A stretch of DNA of 64,000 bases, from the NCBI GenBank assembly GCA_020912385.1, contig CP087209.1:2852001-2916000 (forward strand), written 5' to 3'. Positions 24,006 to 34,792 of the stretch are shown piece after piece; the first letter of the stretch is position 1; the number at the start of each line of letters is the position of its first letter. Source of the DNA: Neofusicoccum parvum (lineage: Eukaryota; Ascomycota; Dothideomycetes; Botryosphaeriales; Botryosphaeriaceae). The notes beneath the pieces were generated by a model, which saw only the letters and a list, made by a program, of their open reading frames with translations, ran no database searches and was not told the origin of the DNA. The position numbers were made by a program, and so were the translations under genes.

Positions 24006-26061
24006 TCACAACACATACCTAAAGTAAAGGTTTTCCTTGTCTGTCAAATCCTGAAAAGCAAGTTTGTCCCTCTCCTCTTCGTCTATTGCATGTGCGTCTC
24101 TCCGGCTGTTCTCTCTCCGCAGGATCAGGTACAAGGCCGCAGCTGCCACGATCGTGATGCAGTAACTTCGTTGCCAGTCACGTCAGCATCACGCAGACGG
24201 AGTGGATGGTGGTGGAGACGCGTCGTCGGGGGGAGTAACTCACCAGATGATCAGACCCAGCCACAGCTCCGGGTAATGCCTGTCCTTGGTCTCGCTCCTG
24301 ACGAGCTGCGGGCCAACGATGTTGCCGACGCAGTACGCAACAAAGATGGCGGCAGCAACGGTGCTCTTCTTCGTCGCGCCAGCGACATTCGCCATGCCCA
24401 CGCCAATCACCGAGCTGACCACGGCGCCGAACGTGCCGATGATGGGGTAGCCGGCAACGGGCGTCGCCGCGCGGTGGGTCCAGTCGGAGCGCCAGATCAT
24501 GGCGCAGCCGGCGATGACGGGGAGGCAGTTCAGCACCAGCAGGGCCAGGCGCAGGCCGGGCACGCGCGCCGACAGCCAGCCGGTCAGGAGGATGGCCAGC
24601 AGGCACACGCCGCCCAGCGGGAACTGCAGCAGGATGGCCTCGAGCGGCGAGTAGCCGAAGGTGCTGACGATCAGCGGCCCGAAGCCGGAGACGGCGCCGT
24701 TGACCGTGTACGCCGCGCCCATCATCACGAACACCAGCGGCGTCTTGGGGTCGCGCAGCAGGGCCTCGCGCACCTGCGCCGGCTTGACGGCCGCGCACCG
24801 CGTGCCCGTCGCGCCGCGCCGCAGCCGCTCCACCGCGACGCGGCGCTCCTCGGCCGACAGGAACCAGGCCGTGGCGGGCGAGTCGGGCACGAGGGCCCAG
24901 CACCAGGCGCCGAAGAGGACGGTGGCGGCGCCGGCGGCGAGGTAGAGGTACTGCCAGCGCTGGAGGGGCGTGCGGGCGTCGTCGATGGTGCCGAAGGCGT
25001 AGTTGAGGGCCGCGCCGACGATGGTGAACAGCCCCGTCGACGCGAACCAGATGCTCTGGCGCAGCCCCTGCTCGCGCTGCGCGTAGAAGGACGACACGGT
25101 GCACATGTAGCCGGTCGGGATGGCCGACTCGACGAAGCCGAGCACGAAGCGCTGCGCGTACAGGCCGTGGTACGTGGTCACGCCCGCCGTCGACATGCAC
25201 ACCGCGCCCCAGAGCGTGATGAGCACGCCGAGCACGTGGTTGAGCGGGAAGCGCTGGAGGAGGAAGGTCAGGGGATACAGGCCGGCGAGCATGCCGAAGT
25301 AGAAGAGGGAGGTTGCCCAGCTGAGGCGCGTGGAGTCGGTTGTGGGCGGGGCGCCAGGCGTGGTGGAGGGGTGGGTGACGGTGAGGGAGAGCGCGCTGGA
25401 CATGCCGAGCAGCGCGGCGGAACCGAGGATGGCTTTGTCGTAGTAGACGAGGCCGTAGCCTGCAGGCGGGGGGTCAGCGGTTGGAGAGCTGGTGGAGGCA
25501 TGTTCTTGGGCGGGGAGATGGTGGAGCGGAGGTTACGCCAGAACGTGCAAGTGAAAGGATACACAGCATCAGCTGGCTAGCAGAATCAGGAAGTACGATC
25601 TACATGTGTCGTATTTCGAAATGAAATAGGACGTAAAGAAGGCGGTTCTGCCACAATGGGTGCAATATCGCCGTGGCCAATCGAAGCCGGGACGCACCTA
25701 TAACCATCGTCGGCATCAGAAACCAATCAATCTTGCGCAACACCCGCGCCTCGACCTGCGGGTCATAGTCCTGCGCGCGCTCCCCGACCAGCGTAAGCGC
25801 GACATCCTTGTCCTTGCCGGCGACGGCGGCCGGCGCCGCGTGGTGCGATCGCTCGCGTGCTGCTGCTTCTGTGGCGGCGAAGGATGCAGCGCCATCGCCG
25901 TGGCTTTGGTTCTGGTTCTGGTTCAGGCTCTGGCGCCGGCTCCGGCTCCGGCTCCGGCTCTGGCTGGGCCGGCGGGCATTGTAATCACCTCCAGCGGTCT
26001 GGGTGGCGACGGCAGGAGCGGCAGCCGAAGCTTCCACGTCCGCGGATTTCTCCATGTCCAT
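24006..26061 (-). CDS. MFS transporter, Dal5/allantoate permease (anion:cation symporter) family
   Basis: Exons 26061-25698, 25459-24244 and 24165-24006 give 579 residues. Family signatures are ARVLRKIDWFLMP, GYGLVYYDKAILGSAALLGM at transmembrane segment 1, GFVESAIPTGYMC, and the C-terminal DLTDKENLYFRYVL. All are typical of the Dal5/Tna1/Fen2 type, whose members carry allantoate, nicotinate, pantothenate or related organic anions with protons at the plasma membrane. The substrate cannot be told. Twelve membrane segments are expected. The roughly 115-residue N-terminal tail is long and low in complexity (QSRSRSRSRRQSLNQNQNQS). The 238-nt intron 1 is the longest in the window and splits the first membrane segment. 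The last exon was placed by phase and by the family C-terminus. Confidence 0.9.
25908..25968 (-). repeat. Low-complexity repeat coding the Ser/Arg/Asn/Gln tail of the MFS protein
   Basis: Six-base units (GGTTCT / GGCTCC on the + strand) repeat about nine times. They encode SRSRSRSR and NQNQNQ runs in the cytosolic N-terminus of the transporter. Confidence 0.7.
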
Positions 26062-27095
26062 GACGGAGGGGTCGAATAGCTCACCACCGGATGCAGCAAG
26101 CAGGAGAGAGGAACCAGGTCGGTGGGTGGGCGGCGCCTTCGTTCAGGGTGGACCAGGTGACGGGCCCGTCTCGCGTGAAGTTTGTCTGCTTTTTCAGGTG
26201 GCCAGACCGCGCCTCCTGCGATATCGCACCGAAGAGGATTTTTCGTCTTGGTGGCATGGGCGGGCTGGGGTGAGCCGATCACATCCCTCTACGATGTCAC
26301 CACTGGGCTCACGTTCCTCCTGCAAGCCATCGCGCTCTGCCGCTCCCGTGCGCCGCCGCGGCCCTCACCAGAAAACCCCGCAGCCGACAGGGATCATGCG
26401 AGTCTGGGTATCGTGGTTCGACAAATGTCGTTGCCGGTGATCCGTTGGCCGCGCGGTGGTGTAGTGTCTTACATGCATGCCGGTCTAACCGTGCAATTGG
26501 TATCATGTCCCACGCGCGGGTGTCCGGCATTGAGAGAGACGCTAATGCCCGTCGTCCTGGTGTGGTGTTGTGGAAAACTTTATGAGACTGCAAATCTCCG
26601 TTCGAAATCTCCGCCGAAAGTAAATCTTGCGTGTGTCTTGGATCGGAGGCACAGGTTCAGGCCCACCACAGGGCCCTGGATACTATATAGAGGGCCGCTG
26701 CACGTGGATTGACATGTGCCGGAACTCGGGACGACAACGACATGTGGTCATGCCTCGGCCAGTGCACTTTTTGGCCTCCGTGACGAGGCTTACAAAGGGC
26801 GGAAACGTCCGCAATAGAGAGAAAGCATTGTGAGATTTGATAAATATTCTCGCTAATATTCTTAAGAAAACAAGGCAGAATTCATTAGTCGTGTAGGGAA
26901 CCAGATACATACTCCGATAACAAGAGTTTCCTTTCCCGTGCAATAATTACCACACCAATTCCTATAGCATTACATGTCAGTCGTCTCGGAGCGCTGCAGT
27001 CCTCCATGTAGCCCGGTCATTCCACCGTCTGAAAAACCATATCGGGCTTTTTCATACTGTGATCCCACTCCACCACATAACCGCTTAGCCTCACC
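26062..27095. other. Intergenic region: MFS promoter and fet3 3' side
   Basis: No gene is supported. About 26820-26960 is AT-rich and probably belongs to the fet3 3' UTR or terminator region. A TATA-like CTATATAG sits at 26684-26691, with no convincing gene placed correctly on either side of it (the MFS start is about 620 bp away). Confidence 0.5.
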
Positions 27096-27195
27096 TCATG
27101 ACAGCATTTGCTCACTTCCGCGGCTGCTCCTCCTCGTCTCCAACATATTCGACGACCCACGGCTGCTCCTCCTGGCGTCCAGCATATTCGACGAA
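27096..27195 (-). repeat. 39-bp coding repeat in the Fet3 cytosolic tail
   Basis: Three tandem units encode [26 protein letters not shown] and [12 protein letters not shown] at residues 635-672. RRSS matches the basophilic (protein kinase A-like) phosphorylation consensus in each unit. Confidence 0.85.
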
Positions 27196-29372
27196 CCGCG
27201 GCTGCTTCGCCTCTGCTCCACCATCGTCACCTCTCCGCCCGTCTCCCGGCGCATCTCTGCCTCCAGGTCCGTGCGGCTCGTCATCTTCTGCTCCCGCTTC
27301 GCCGCCACCGCCATCGGCATCACGCCAACCTGTGCGGAGCGGCCTTGCGGCGGAGCTACTATGCCGGTCTGCTGCTGGCCCTTCTCGCCCGACGTGAGAG
27401 GCGCCATGCCATACCAGGCGATGGCGGCCATGCCCAGGACGGCGGAGATGCAGCTGAACACTAGCGCGACGATGCCCTTAGCGGTGAAGCCGGCAGGGAG
27501 CGGGGCGGGGCTCTTGTTCTCGCCGGTAAGGTCGAGCAGATCTTGGGTGTTGCCGGCCGCGTTGCCCTGAGTGAGCGTTCCGGCGGCAGAGCAGGCGCGC
27601 CAGTGGTCGGCGGGAATGCTGTTGCTTAGAGTGGACTGAAGTTCGACCGGAGCCTCGACCATTGTGGCGATAAGACCAGACGCGACGTGCCTTATTGGTG
27701 GGAAATGTCAGCCAGTGCACGGAGATGTGGAAGGAGGGAAAGTATCATACCACTCAATGTGGCAGTGGAAGAGCCAGACACCGGGGTTGTCGGCTTTGAA
27801 CCGAAGCACGATATTTCCGTTCGGTCTGACAAGAATAGTGTCACGGCGCATCGGCGTTGCAGGGAATGTCTCATTTGCAACGTAGTTGCCAGCTTCTTCT
27901 TCAGAGCGCACGACGGCCTGGAAAGCGTGGCCGTGCAGATGGAACGGATGCTTTCCAGGGTCGTTGTTGTTGAGAATGATCTCGACAACCTCATCCTTAT
28001 CCAGGACAAAGCTGTTGGTGTTGCTGCCATAGATTACTGGGTTTGTGGCATTATCTCCGGAAGAGAGGACCGTGTAGAGGGTCGGAACCTTGGGTTCAAC
28101 GTATGTCACGTCGTTGAAGAAGGCACTACTCGGATTAACAACTTCTCACTCATGGACTCAGGTGAACTCACTAGTTCGCGCCGTCTCCAAGATTGTCCAT
28201 CTTCAGATCCAGGGTGATAGAGTGGTCCACATGATCGTACAGTTCCATGGCATCTTGCGGCACAAGCTTGAAGTCATCGAATGGATCATAATCACCGATG
28301 ACCAAGGGTGGAAGTAGTCCGTTCTTTTGGTCGTACACTAGCCATCCGGTGACATTATTGTTGAGGCCTGCCGGGATAGTGTCGAAAAGGTCCTACACCT
28401 TATCAGTAATGGTAATTGCGAAGACTGCATAGGGCATATTCACCTGATCCATACTCCCAACGAAGGCATAGTTCGAGTTGGTGTCGTTCTTCGCGGTGAT
28501 GATTACGCTGTATCGTTGAGCAGCAGTAATATAGATCTGGTCCGCATCGGCAGGCTCTGTGTAGATGCCATCGACTTCCACAATGCTCATCGTGTGGCCT
28601 TCAAACCAGACATACTGCGCAGCGAATGCTCCCAGGTTAATCAAGCGGAACATGTACCTCCTTCCAGGCCTCATTTGAAAGGTGAGATTCTGGGTTTCAT
28701 TGGCAAGGGCTGCATTTGGCACTGGTTCCGCCCCGGTCGGGTTGGTGACACTGATGAAACTCTTCATGAGGTCGGGGATTCGGTCATGGTACCAATCGGA
28801 GAAGGTCAAGACAACCTCCTCATCGTAGTCATCCTTGAACGGCGAGTCGGGGTCTCTGACGATGAGGGGCCCGCGAAGTCCATCAGGATACTGACCGCGG
28901 TTGTGCGAGTGATACCTGAGCACATGATCAATGCTGAGGCTGCTGGTTGCCAACGCCTTTACTCACCAGTACGTTCCGGGCTGGTCAACCTGCGGACATG
29001 TTAGTCAAATTTCCAGGTTAGCTGTGGAGGAAGCCTTACGGTGAAGTTGTAAGTGAAGGAGCTGCCTGGGGGGATTTCACACTGGGTGACTCCGGTCGGG
29101 CCATCCATATGATTCGTGCCGTTCATGTAGATTCCATGGAAGTGCAAGCTGGTGCTCTCGGTCTCCAGCTGATTGTTAACATTTACAACGACGTGATCGC
29201 CTTTGGTAACATCAATCGCGGGGATTGGCCACTGGCCGTTGATGCCAATGGTGGTGCGACGATAAGCAGCATCGGGATTGGCTATCACCCATGTCACGTT
29301 GAAGTCGTAAGTAACAGTGGCAGCGCTGGTGCACAGCGCGGCAGCAAGCAAGAGGAAGAATGAGCGGGCCAT
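27096..29372 (-). CDS. fet3: Fet3-type multicopper ferroxidase
   Basis: Six exons (29372-29040, 28989-28967, 28915-28444, 28392-28172, 28125-27751, 27690-27096) give 672 residues. It oxidises Fe(II) to Fe(III) outside the plasma membrane for uptake by Ftr1. A signal peptide ([17 protein letters not shown]) is followed by three cupredoxin domains. All copper ligands are present: HFHG (77, 79), YHSH (121, 123), HPFHLHGH (409, 412, 414) and HCHIEWH (470-476). The residues that make yeast Fet3 iron-specific are conserved: an acidic residue in WFEGH (E224), D315/D316 in PFDDF, and Y382 in VIYGS. One membrane anchor lies at 546-569. The cytosolic tail ends in three 13-residue repeats of RRSSRGS type. 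Exon 2 is only 23 nt. Exon 5 was placed with acceptor TAG, which yields YAFFND as in the family. The gene is divergent from ftr1. Confidence 0.95.
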
Positions 29373-29797
29373 GGCGGAGCTGTCGAGCTGTCGAGCGGAG
29401 GCACCGTCGCGATTACCCCTCATATACGATACGAGGCGATAGCGGCGGTGGGGCGGGCGGACGGCAGGTTTGGACGGGGCGATGTGCGCTCTGCAGCGAG
29501 GCCCGGGAGGGTGAAGGAGGAGGGAGGTGTGGATCGGGCGTCTTTAGCTGGCAAGCGACGCAAGGTGATTGATCGATTAGATTTGATAGTCAGCCATCTG
29601 ATACCGCAGAAGCAACGTCTGGTCACAACCGCGGATGAAGCCGCCGACGGCTGCAGCTGCTCTGGCAGGCGGCTGGCGTGTCAGACGATCTAGACGGGGT
29701 CCAGCCAAGCCAAGACGCCCAGGCTGCCGGTCGAAGCTTAATGGACAAATGCCGCACAGCAGGCTGGGGTAGCTGCAGGGTCTATGGGCCGGTCAGA

Positions 29798-29806
29798 ATC
29801 AGATAA
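29798..29806 (+). promoter_or_regulatory. SreA-type GATA site (ATCAGATAA)
   Basis: Exact match to the ATCWGATAA consensus described for fungal iron-regulatory GATA repressors. It lies 426 bp upstream of the fet3 start and 730 bp upstream of the ftr1 start. Confidence 0.7.
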
Positions 29807-30432
29807 GAAGCAAATAATATATGAGCTGTGGGTGCGGGAGCGGTGTGGCAGAGCGCCAACCGTGCCGGAAGGCGGCCCAGGTGGCCTCCGCGTCGTGAAG
29901 AATGTCGATTCCTGCCCGAGAAAACAAACGCGGGCTGGTGGCTGGTGGCGAGCCCAAGCGCTGGACTCCTGCACAGGTGATACGACAGCCGATCCGGTGG
30001 CCGGCGTTCCAAAAGCTTCCGGACGCCCTGGGCCGCCGCGGCTGGTGCTAGAAAGCTAGTCGAGCATTGACGCGAACCGTGGTACTTGAGGCACGGAGGG
30101 CTCGTTGCATGCATCGCGCGGCTGAATCGTGCAGCGGCGGCGATTAAATAAGCGGAGAAGACGAGGTTGGGGCAGTGTGTGGGCCGATCTGCTGATCGCA
30201 GCGGTGTCGTCAAGCAAGCAATGGCCAAGCTCCGGACGGGAGAGGAGGGGCGTCCGGCGCGGAGAGGGCGTGAGTGGAGAGGTCTCTGGGCTGCCGAATG
30301 TCCAGCGCGGCCGACAGGACGCTAATGCACAGGCCTCCACAGCTGGCCTGACCCTTGCCGCGCGCTGGTCCAGCATGCCGGCACGCATGGGATGCCGTCC
30401 GCTTTAAGAACCGCCTCCTCTTTTTATCAGTT

Positions 30433-30451
30433 TCAGATAGCCGCTATCTGA
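30433..30451. promoter_or_regulatory. Perfect 19-bp GATA palindrome upstream of ftr1
   Basis: TCAGATAGC, one central base, then GCTATCTGA. The two 9-bp arms are perfectly complementary and each carries an AGATAG core. The element ends 84 bp before the ftr1 start codon, and a further CTGATAA (minus strand) lies at 30424-30430. It is a likely paired GATA-factor operator. Confidence 0.75.
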
Positions 30452-30535
30452 TCATCGCCAGCCTCCCTCTTTCCTCCCGCTTAGCCAAAAGGCCTCTCCA
30501 GCAACACCTCCTCCCAGAGGCGCTGTGCAGCCACC

Positions 30536-31916
30536 ATGGTGAACGTGTTTGCCGTGCCCGGTGAGTCCTGACGCGGGGTCGATGCCGCTATCCGGGCTAC
30601 TGCTGACAGTCCCGCAGTTTTCTTCATTTGCATGCGCGAATGCTTGGAGACCAGTATCATCGTCTCTGTCCTGCTGTCGTTTCTGAAGCAGACCCTGGGG
30701 CCGGAGCATGATGCGGTCACCTACAAGCGTCTGGTCCGCCAGGTGAGTTGCATGCCGGTCGCGTAGAGCGACCCTGCGCTGACAAGCCTCCAGGTATGGT
30801 GGGGAGTCGGCATAGGCCTGTTCATCTGCGTTGTCATTGGCGCCGGCTTCATTGGCGCCTTCTACACTGTCGGCCAGGACTTCTTCTCCAAGACAGAGGA
30901 CCTGTGGGAGGGCATCTTCAGCCTGATCGCCACCATCATCATCACTATCATGGGTGCAGCCCTCCTGAGAGTGTCCAAGCTGCAGGAGAAGTGGAGAGTC
31001 AAGCTTGCAAAGGCCCTGGAAACCAAGGAGACCGGCAAGAAAGTCTCCACCAATCGAATGAAAAACTGGGCCGAGAAATACGCCATGTTCCTGCTTCCAT
31101 TCGTCACCGTCCTGCGCGAGGGCCTTGAAGCGGTCGTATTCATTGGCGGTGTCAGTCTCGGGATGCCTGCAGAGAGCTTCCCTCTGGCTGTCGTTGCTGG
31201 CCTGGCTGCGGGCGTTCTAATCGGATACTTCATCTACAAGTGAGTCCGCGACTTGCTGATCTTTGCGCGCATGCTGACAGGGTGCTCCAGGGGAGGCAGT
31301 TTTGCGTCGTTGCAAATATTCCTGATCGTTTCCACCTGCTTCCTGTACTTGGTTGCGGCAGGGCTGTTCTCCAAGGCCGTCTGGGATTTCGAAATGCACC
31401 ATGTAAGCGACCCCGTGTTCAATGGTCCGATGGGGCTCGTATTGACAGTCGCAGTGGAGCCAGCTTACCGGCGGAGATGCAGCCGAAACCGGTTCAGGGC
31501 CTGGCTCGTACGATATCCGGAAGAGCGTGTGGCATGTGAACTGCTGCAACCCGGAGATCAACGGCGGCGGGGGCTGGGGTATTTTTAACAGCATCCTGGG
31601 GTGGCAGAACTCGGCGACGCTGGGATCGGTCATCTCGTACAACCTCTACTGGCTGGTGGTGATGGCGGCGTTTGTCACGATGCGCCACGCCGAGAAGGGC
31701 GGGCGCGTGCCGTTCGTGAAGAGCAAGGCAAGCTCTCCGCGCGACAGCGAGAGCGAGCCGGGATTCCGAGACAGCGCCGTCTTCGGGAAGGCCATGGCGG
31801 GCGGAGACGTGCGCGAGGTCCAGGAGCACTCGCCGGAGAATCGCAACTCGAACAGGATTGCGCTGTCGTCGCACTCCAGACTGTCGGTGCTGTCGGCGGA
31901 TCTGCGCCAGCACTAG
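30536..31916 (+). CDS. ftr1: High-affinity iron permease Ftr1
   Basis: Exons 30536-30560, 30618-30742, 30794-31239, 31291-31402 and 31455-31916 give 389 residues. Ftr1 is the plasma-membrane permease that takes Fe(III) produced by Fet3. Two REXLE iron-binding motifs are intact: RECLE (15-19) in the first membrane segment and REGLE (158-162) further on. Several further membrane segments follow ([66 protein letters not shown]). The loop [19 protein letters not shown] is typical of the family, and the C-terminal tail is Ser-rich and cytosolic. The start codon lies in CCACCATGG and opens an 8-codon first exon. The gene is divergent from fet3, the usual arrangement for this pair in fungi. Confidence 0.95.
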
Positions 31917-32510
31917 GAGCGGCCTCTCAGAATGTCGGACTGTGGGTCATATTGGTGTTGTTCTAATGGTGTTTTATTGTAGTGCTATGAATTGATGAAG
32001 CAATAGTTAGCTGTTTAATGCATACCTGGGCTATACGAGCCGGCGGTCCTGAGGCAAACACGAGAGCGATCCACCCGGTGTCCTGGCTCTGCCTGGGCAT
32101 GGCTGCACGTGAATGTGATGGGTGGAAGGTGAGCAGGCTGTGCGACGAGAGTGCGGGGGCGGGGCGGAGCAGGGCGCAGGGAAGGCAGATACGGTGTGAG
32201 CCTTGTGGCCTGAGGGTTCAGCCTGGCACCAGCAGCGCTGGCTGGCATGACTAAGCACGCTGGTCTAAGCTCCGCAGGCAACGAGCACCGGCCAACCAGC
32301 GGTGACGCGGAGCGCGTCTCTGCCTCGAGAGTCCGCACCGACGCCTCCAACACGCTTTCACCTCCATTGCACCTTCACGATGAACTGGCCGTATCCCTGA
32401 ACGCCGTACTCTGTCCAGCCCATCTTACTCTACGAGCCGTCTGCCTGTCCCCCGACAGCGTCCCGCCTGCCAGTCTGCAGTCTCCACCGTCTCTTCCCGC
32501 CGTCTGCATC
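31917..32510. other. Intergenic region between ftr1 and the BTB-like gene
   Basis: The left part (31917-32020) is AT-rich and probably the ftr1 3' UTR. The right part (32330-32510) is a CT-rich leader for the gene at 32511. No other gene is seen. Confidence 0.6.
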
Positions 32511-34022
32511 ATGGCTCGCGAGTCTCTGTTCGGCGGTCCGCCCGCCTCGCCCGCCTCTCCAGATGCGAACAATAAGGATGTGCAGCCTGAAAACGCGCCC
32601 GTGTCTATCTCTGCCGGTGGCGACCTGCTGCTTCGCGTAAAGGAAGAAGACGACCGGGAAGGCTTTTTATACCGCGTTGAGTCCAGCCGTCTCCGCGACG
32701 CATCTTCGTACTTTGAGAAGCTACTCAGTGGCCGTTTCAGCGAGGCTTCCAACGTTGCTGCCCATCATGAGCGTCTCCACAAGCAATACTCGACTTTGGC
32801 AGACGCGCCTGTGCACGAGCTGCCCGAGGTCACCATTGTGGACATTGGAAGGATATCCAAAGTCAGCACCATAAAGATGATCACAGCCGACTTTCTCCGA
32901 GCTCTCCACGATCAGCCTCTCGGAAACGGGAAAGATGCTCCTCCTATTACAAATATAGCCAACCTCACCATCGTTGCCGATCGCTTCGACGCTCTTGCCG
33001 CTTTCCAACGCTTTGTGCACCGGAGAAAATACTTGCAAATGATAGACGCAAAGGCAAAAGGGAAGACTACGGCAAGCTTAGCCGAGGAACGTGTGCGCCA
33101 GAAGCTCTTGGTCGGTGTACTTTTGGACTACTCTCCATGGACCAGACTCTACAGCAAGAGGCTGATATTAGGCGGTTCGGAGCGATGGAAAAGCGACGCA
33201 ACTGAAGAAGAACCTGCAAGCGCTCTATGGTGGGATTTACCAGCCGGTATCGAAGGTAAGAGCGCTTCCTCAAGAGGCTCCCATCATAGGCGCATTCATG
33301 GCTTGTTCTTGTACAATCACGGCTGTTCCTATGCTGTAGTCCTTTTGTTCAAGGATGCTCTCGTTTAAGTCTGCTAACGTTGTGTAGATGAGCTTGTCTT
33401 CCGCCGGCAGTGCGTCTTGGAAACCATCAGTTCTCTTCAGGCTCATTTCATTAAGCTGTATACGTCTGGACAGCGGCAGTGCAGGCTCGGCTATGATTCG
33501 TCGGCGCAGTGCGATGTCTACCAGCTTGGAGAGATGATTCGCTTCTTCACACGCATTTCTACGCTCCGCCTCGACTCGGCCATCTGTGGCTCGGATTCGA
33601 CGGGTGACTACGAAGGCGACATCTCCAGACTGATGGACTCTCTGCGCCAATGCCCTTCCTATCAAATCGACACCAACCATTCCCACTGTGGGCTTCGGAC
33701 GAAGATCATACCACTCCTAGACCATGTGCAAAGCTGCCTGGGTGGCAACGCTACCCAGTATGACACCGGCATATGTGGCGAGTGCTGGCGAGATCGGAGA
33801 GGCGATTACGCGTGGTCGCAAGCCAAGCGACCAGTGCTATGGATCCTTCGTTCTGCACCGCATCGGCCTGGGCCGAAAGAGCCGCACTCCTCCGACGTCT
33901 GCCTGCGACGGCACGCAACCATCCGAGACATGTTCATGGCGGCAGAGCGTGACTGGTCTGCGGCTGACACGCTCGCGGCGAGATCGTTTGGAACGTGGGC
34001 TGTTGACCGGAAGACTACCTAG
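32511..34022 (+). CDS. BTB/POZ-like domain protein
   Basis: Exons 32511-33255 and 33388-34022 give 459 residues. The N-terminal part (about 32-80) has the look of a fungal BTB/POZ fold: SAGGDLLLRVKEED, then FLYRVESSRLRDASSYFEKL, where an exposed strand leads into the LxxxSxYF-type helix. A helical region follows (ADRFDALAAFQRFVHRRK). The second half carries a possible metal-binding set of Cys and His residues (QCPSYQIDTNHSHCG, GICGECW). The intron (132 nt) has a CTGCTAAC branch site and a TAG acceptor, and restores the frame through an Asp codon. Such proteins are common in ascomycetes and mostly uncharacterised. Some are Cul3 adaptors, but nothing here shows that. Confidence 0.8.
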
Positions 34023-34792
34023 AAGGGCGTGCGGCGAGCTGCTTTGTCTGCCGTTTTCAGCTGCAGGCATATTTCCCTGACAGAAGGGTGGTGTGGAGGA
34101 CGGCGTGGAGGAAGGCAGCCATGCCGGCAGTAAGCGGCTAGGGTGTAGTTTTGATGAGTTCGCCGTAGGGCTGAAGCCGCCTCCTCAGCGCAGTCGGTCG
34201 AGTGCAGTGCACCATCTGAATACGTATCATTGGACCAGCAAGACTTCTACTGACTTGGGGGCGAAGACAACGTGCACATTTGACTGGGGCTGTGCAGCCT
34301 GGTAGCTCAGCCTAAGGCAGACCCTCGGGCGCTAAGCCTCGCCTCCTTGTTCTGTGGTAACACCCACATGGCGGGGCAAGCGCTGAGCCCCGTCGCAGCC
34401 TCTGAGAAACAACACCACCTTCGAAGAGGGGCACTACTTGCGTGCGGCTCATGTGCCCTTGTTTAAGCCCCCTAGTTGGCGCTCCCCAAGGCAGACTCAG
34501 AGCCCGCCCTGGGACCTCATCTCTAACGCCGAATTCTATAAAACGCGCCCAAGGTAGTCGGTAAGTCTGTCCCCACTGCAGGCACATCTACCAAACGTTG
34601 CCAGCAGTCTGTGATTGGGAAACATCTTGTCTTGCATCACTCGACCAACCTCTTGCTTGCCACTCCGCGCGTTTGCCTGCCCACACGCCACCTGCTTATT
34701 TAAAGCCGAACAGGATGTCAGCTGCTGCCGTTTTCACTCTTCTCAACAACAATTGCACGCAAAACCCGCGTCCTGTGCACCGATCATCGACT
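34023..34792. other. Intergenic region and VWA gene promoter
   Basis: No gene is supported. TATAAAA at 34537-34543 and TATTTAAA at 34697-34704 are candidate core promoters for the VWA gene. A short tRNA-like A-box string near 34313 has no matching B box. Confidence 0.5.
34537..34543 (+). promoter_or_regulatory. TATA box (TATAAAA) of the VWA gene
   Basis: Consensus TATAAAA, 178 bp upstream of the first ATG (34715) and 256 bp upstream of the ATG chosen for the model (34793). If it is used, the upstream ATG becomes the likelier start. Confidence 0.5.

Larger units (their letters stand above)
29373..30535. promoter_or_regulatory. Bidirectional fet3-ftr1 promoter
   Basis: This 1.16 kb lies between the start codons of two divergent genes that act as one complex. 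It holds several HGATAR motifs: 29584-29589, 29798-29806, 30424-30430, and a double site at 30433-30451. GATA factors of the SreA/Urbs1/Sfu1 family repress iron uptake genes in iron-replete ascomycetes and favour ATCWGATAA. Co-regulation of both genes is therefore inferred. Confidence 0.8.

Noticed and set aside
24090..25580. 496-codon frame on the + strand
   Set aside because: It is antisense to the MFS transporter gene, whose protein matches its family closely; the frame arises from high third-position GC.
26680..26833. TATA-like CTATATAG followed by a short + strand frame
   Set aside because: The frame has about 40 codons after its ATG, no resemblance to any family and no splice continuation.
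30433..30451. Reading the GATA palindrome as a transposon end
   Set aside because: There is no second copy, no target-site duplication and no transposase; its position in an iron-gene promoter favours a regulator site.
34310..34345. tRNA-like A box (TAGCTCAG) near 34313
   Set aside because: There is no matching B box (GGTTCRANNCC) at the right distance, and no cloverleaf could be drawn.
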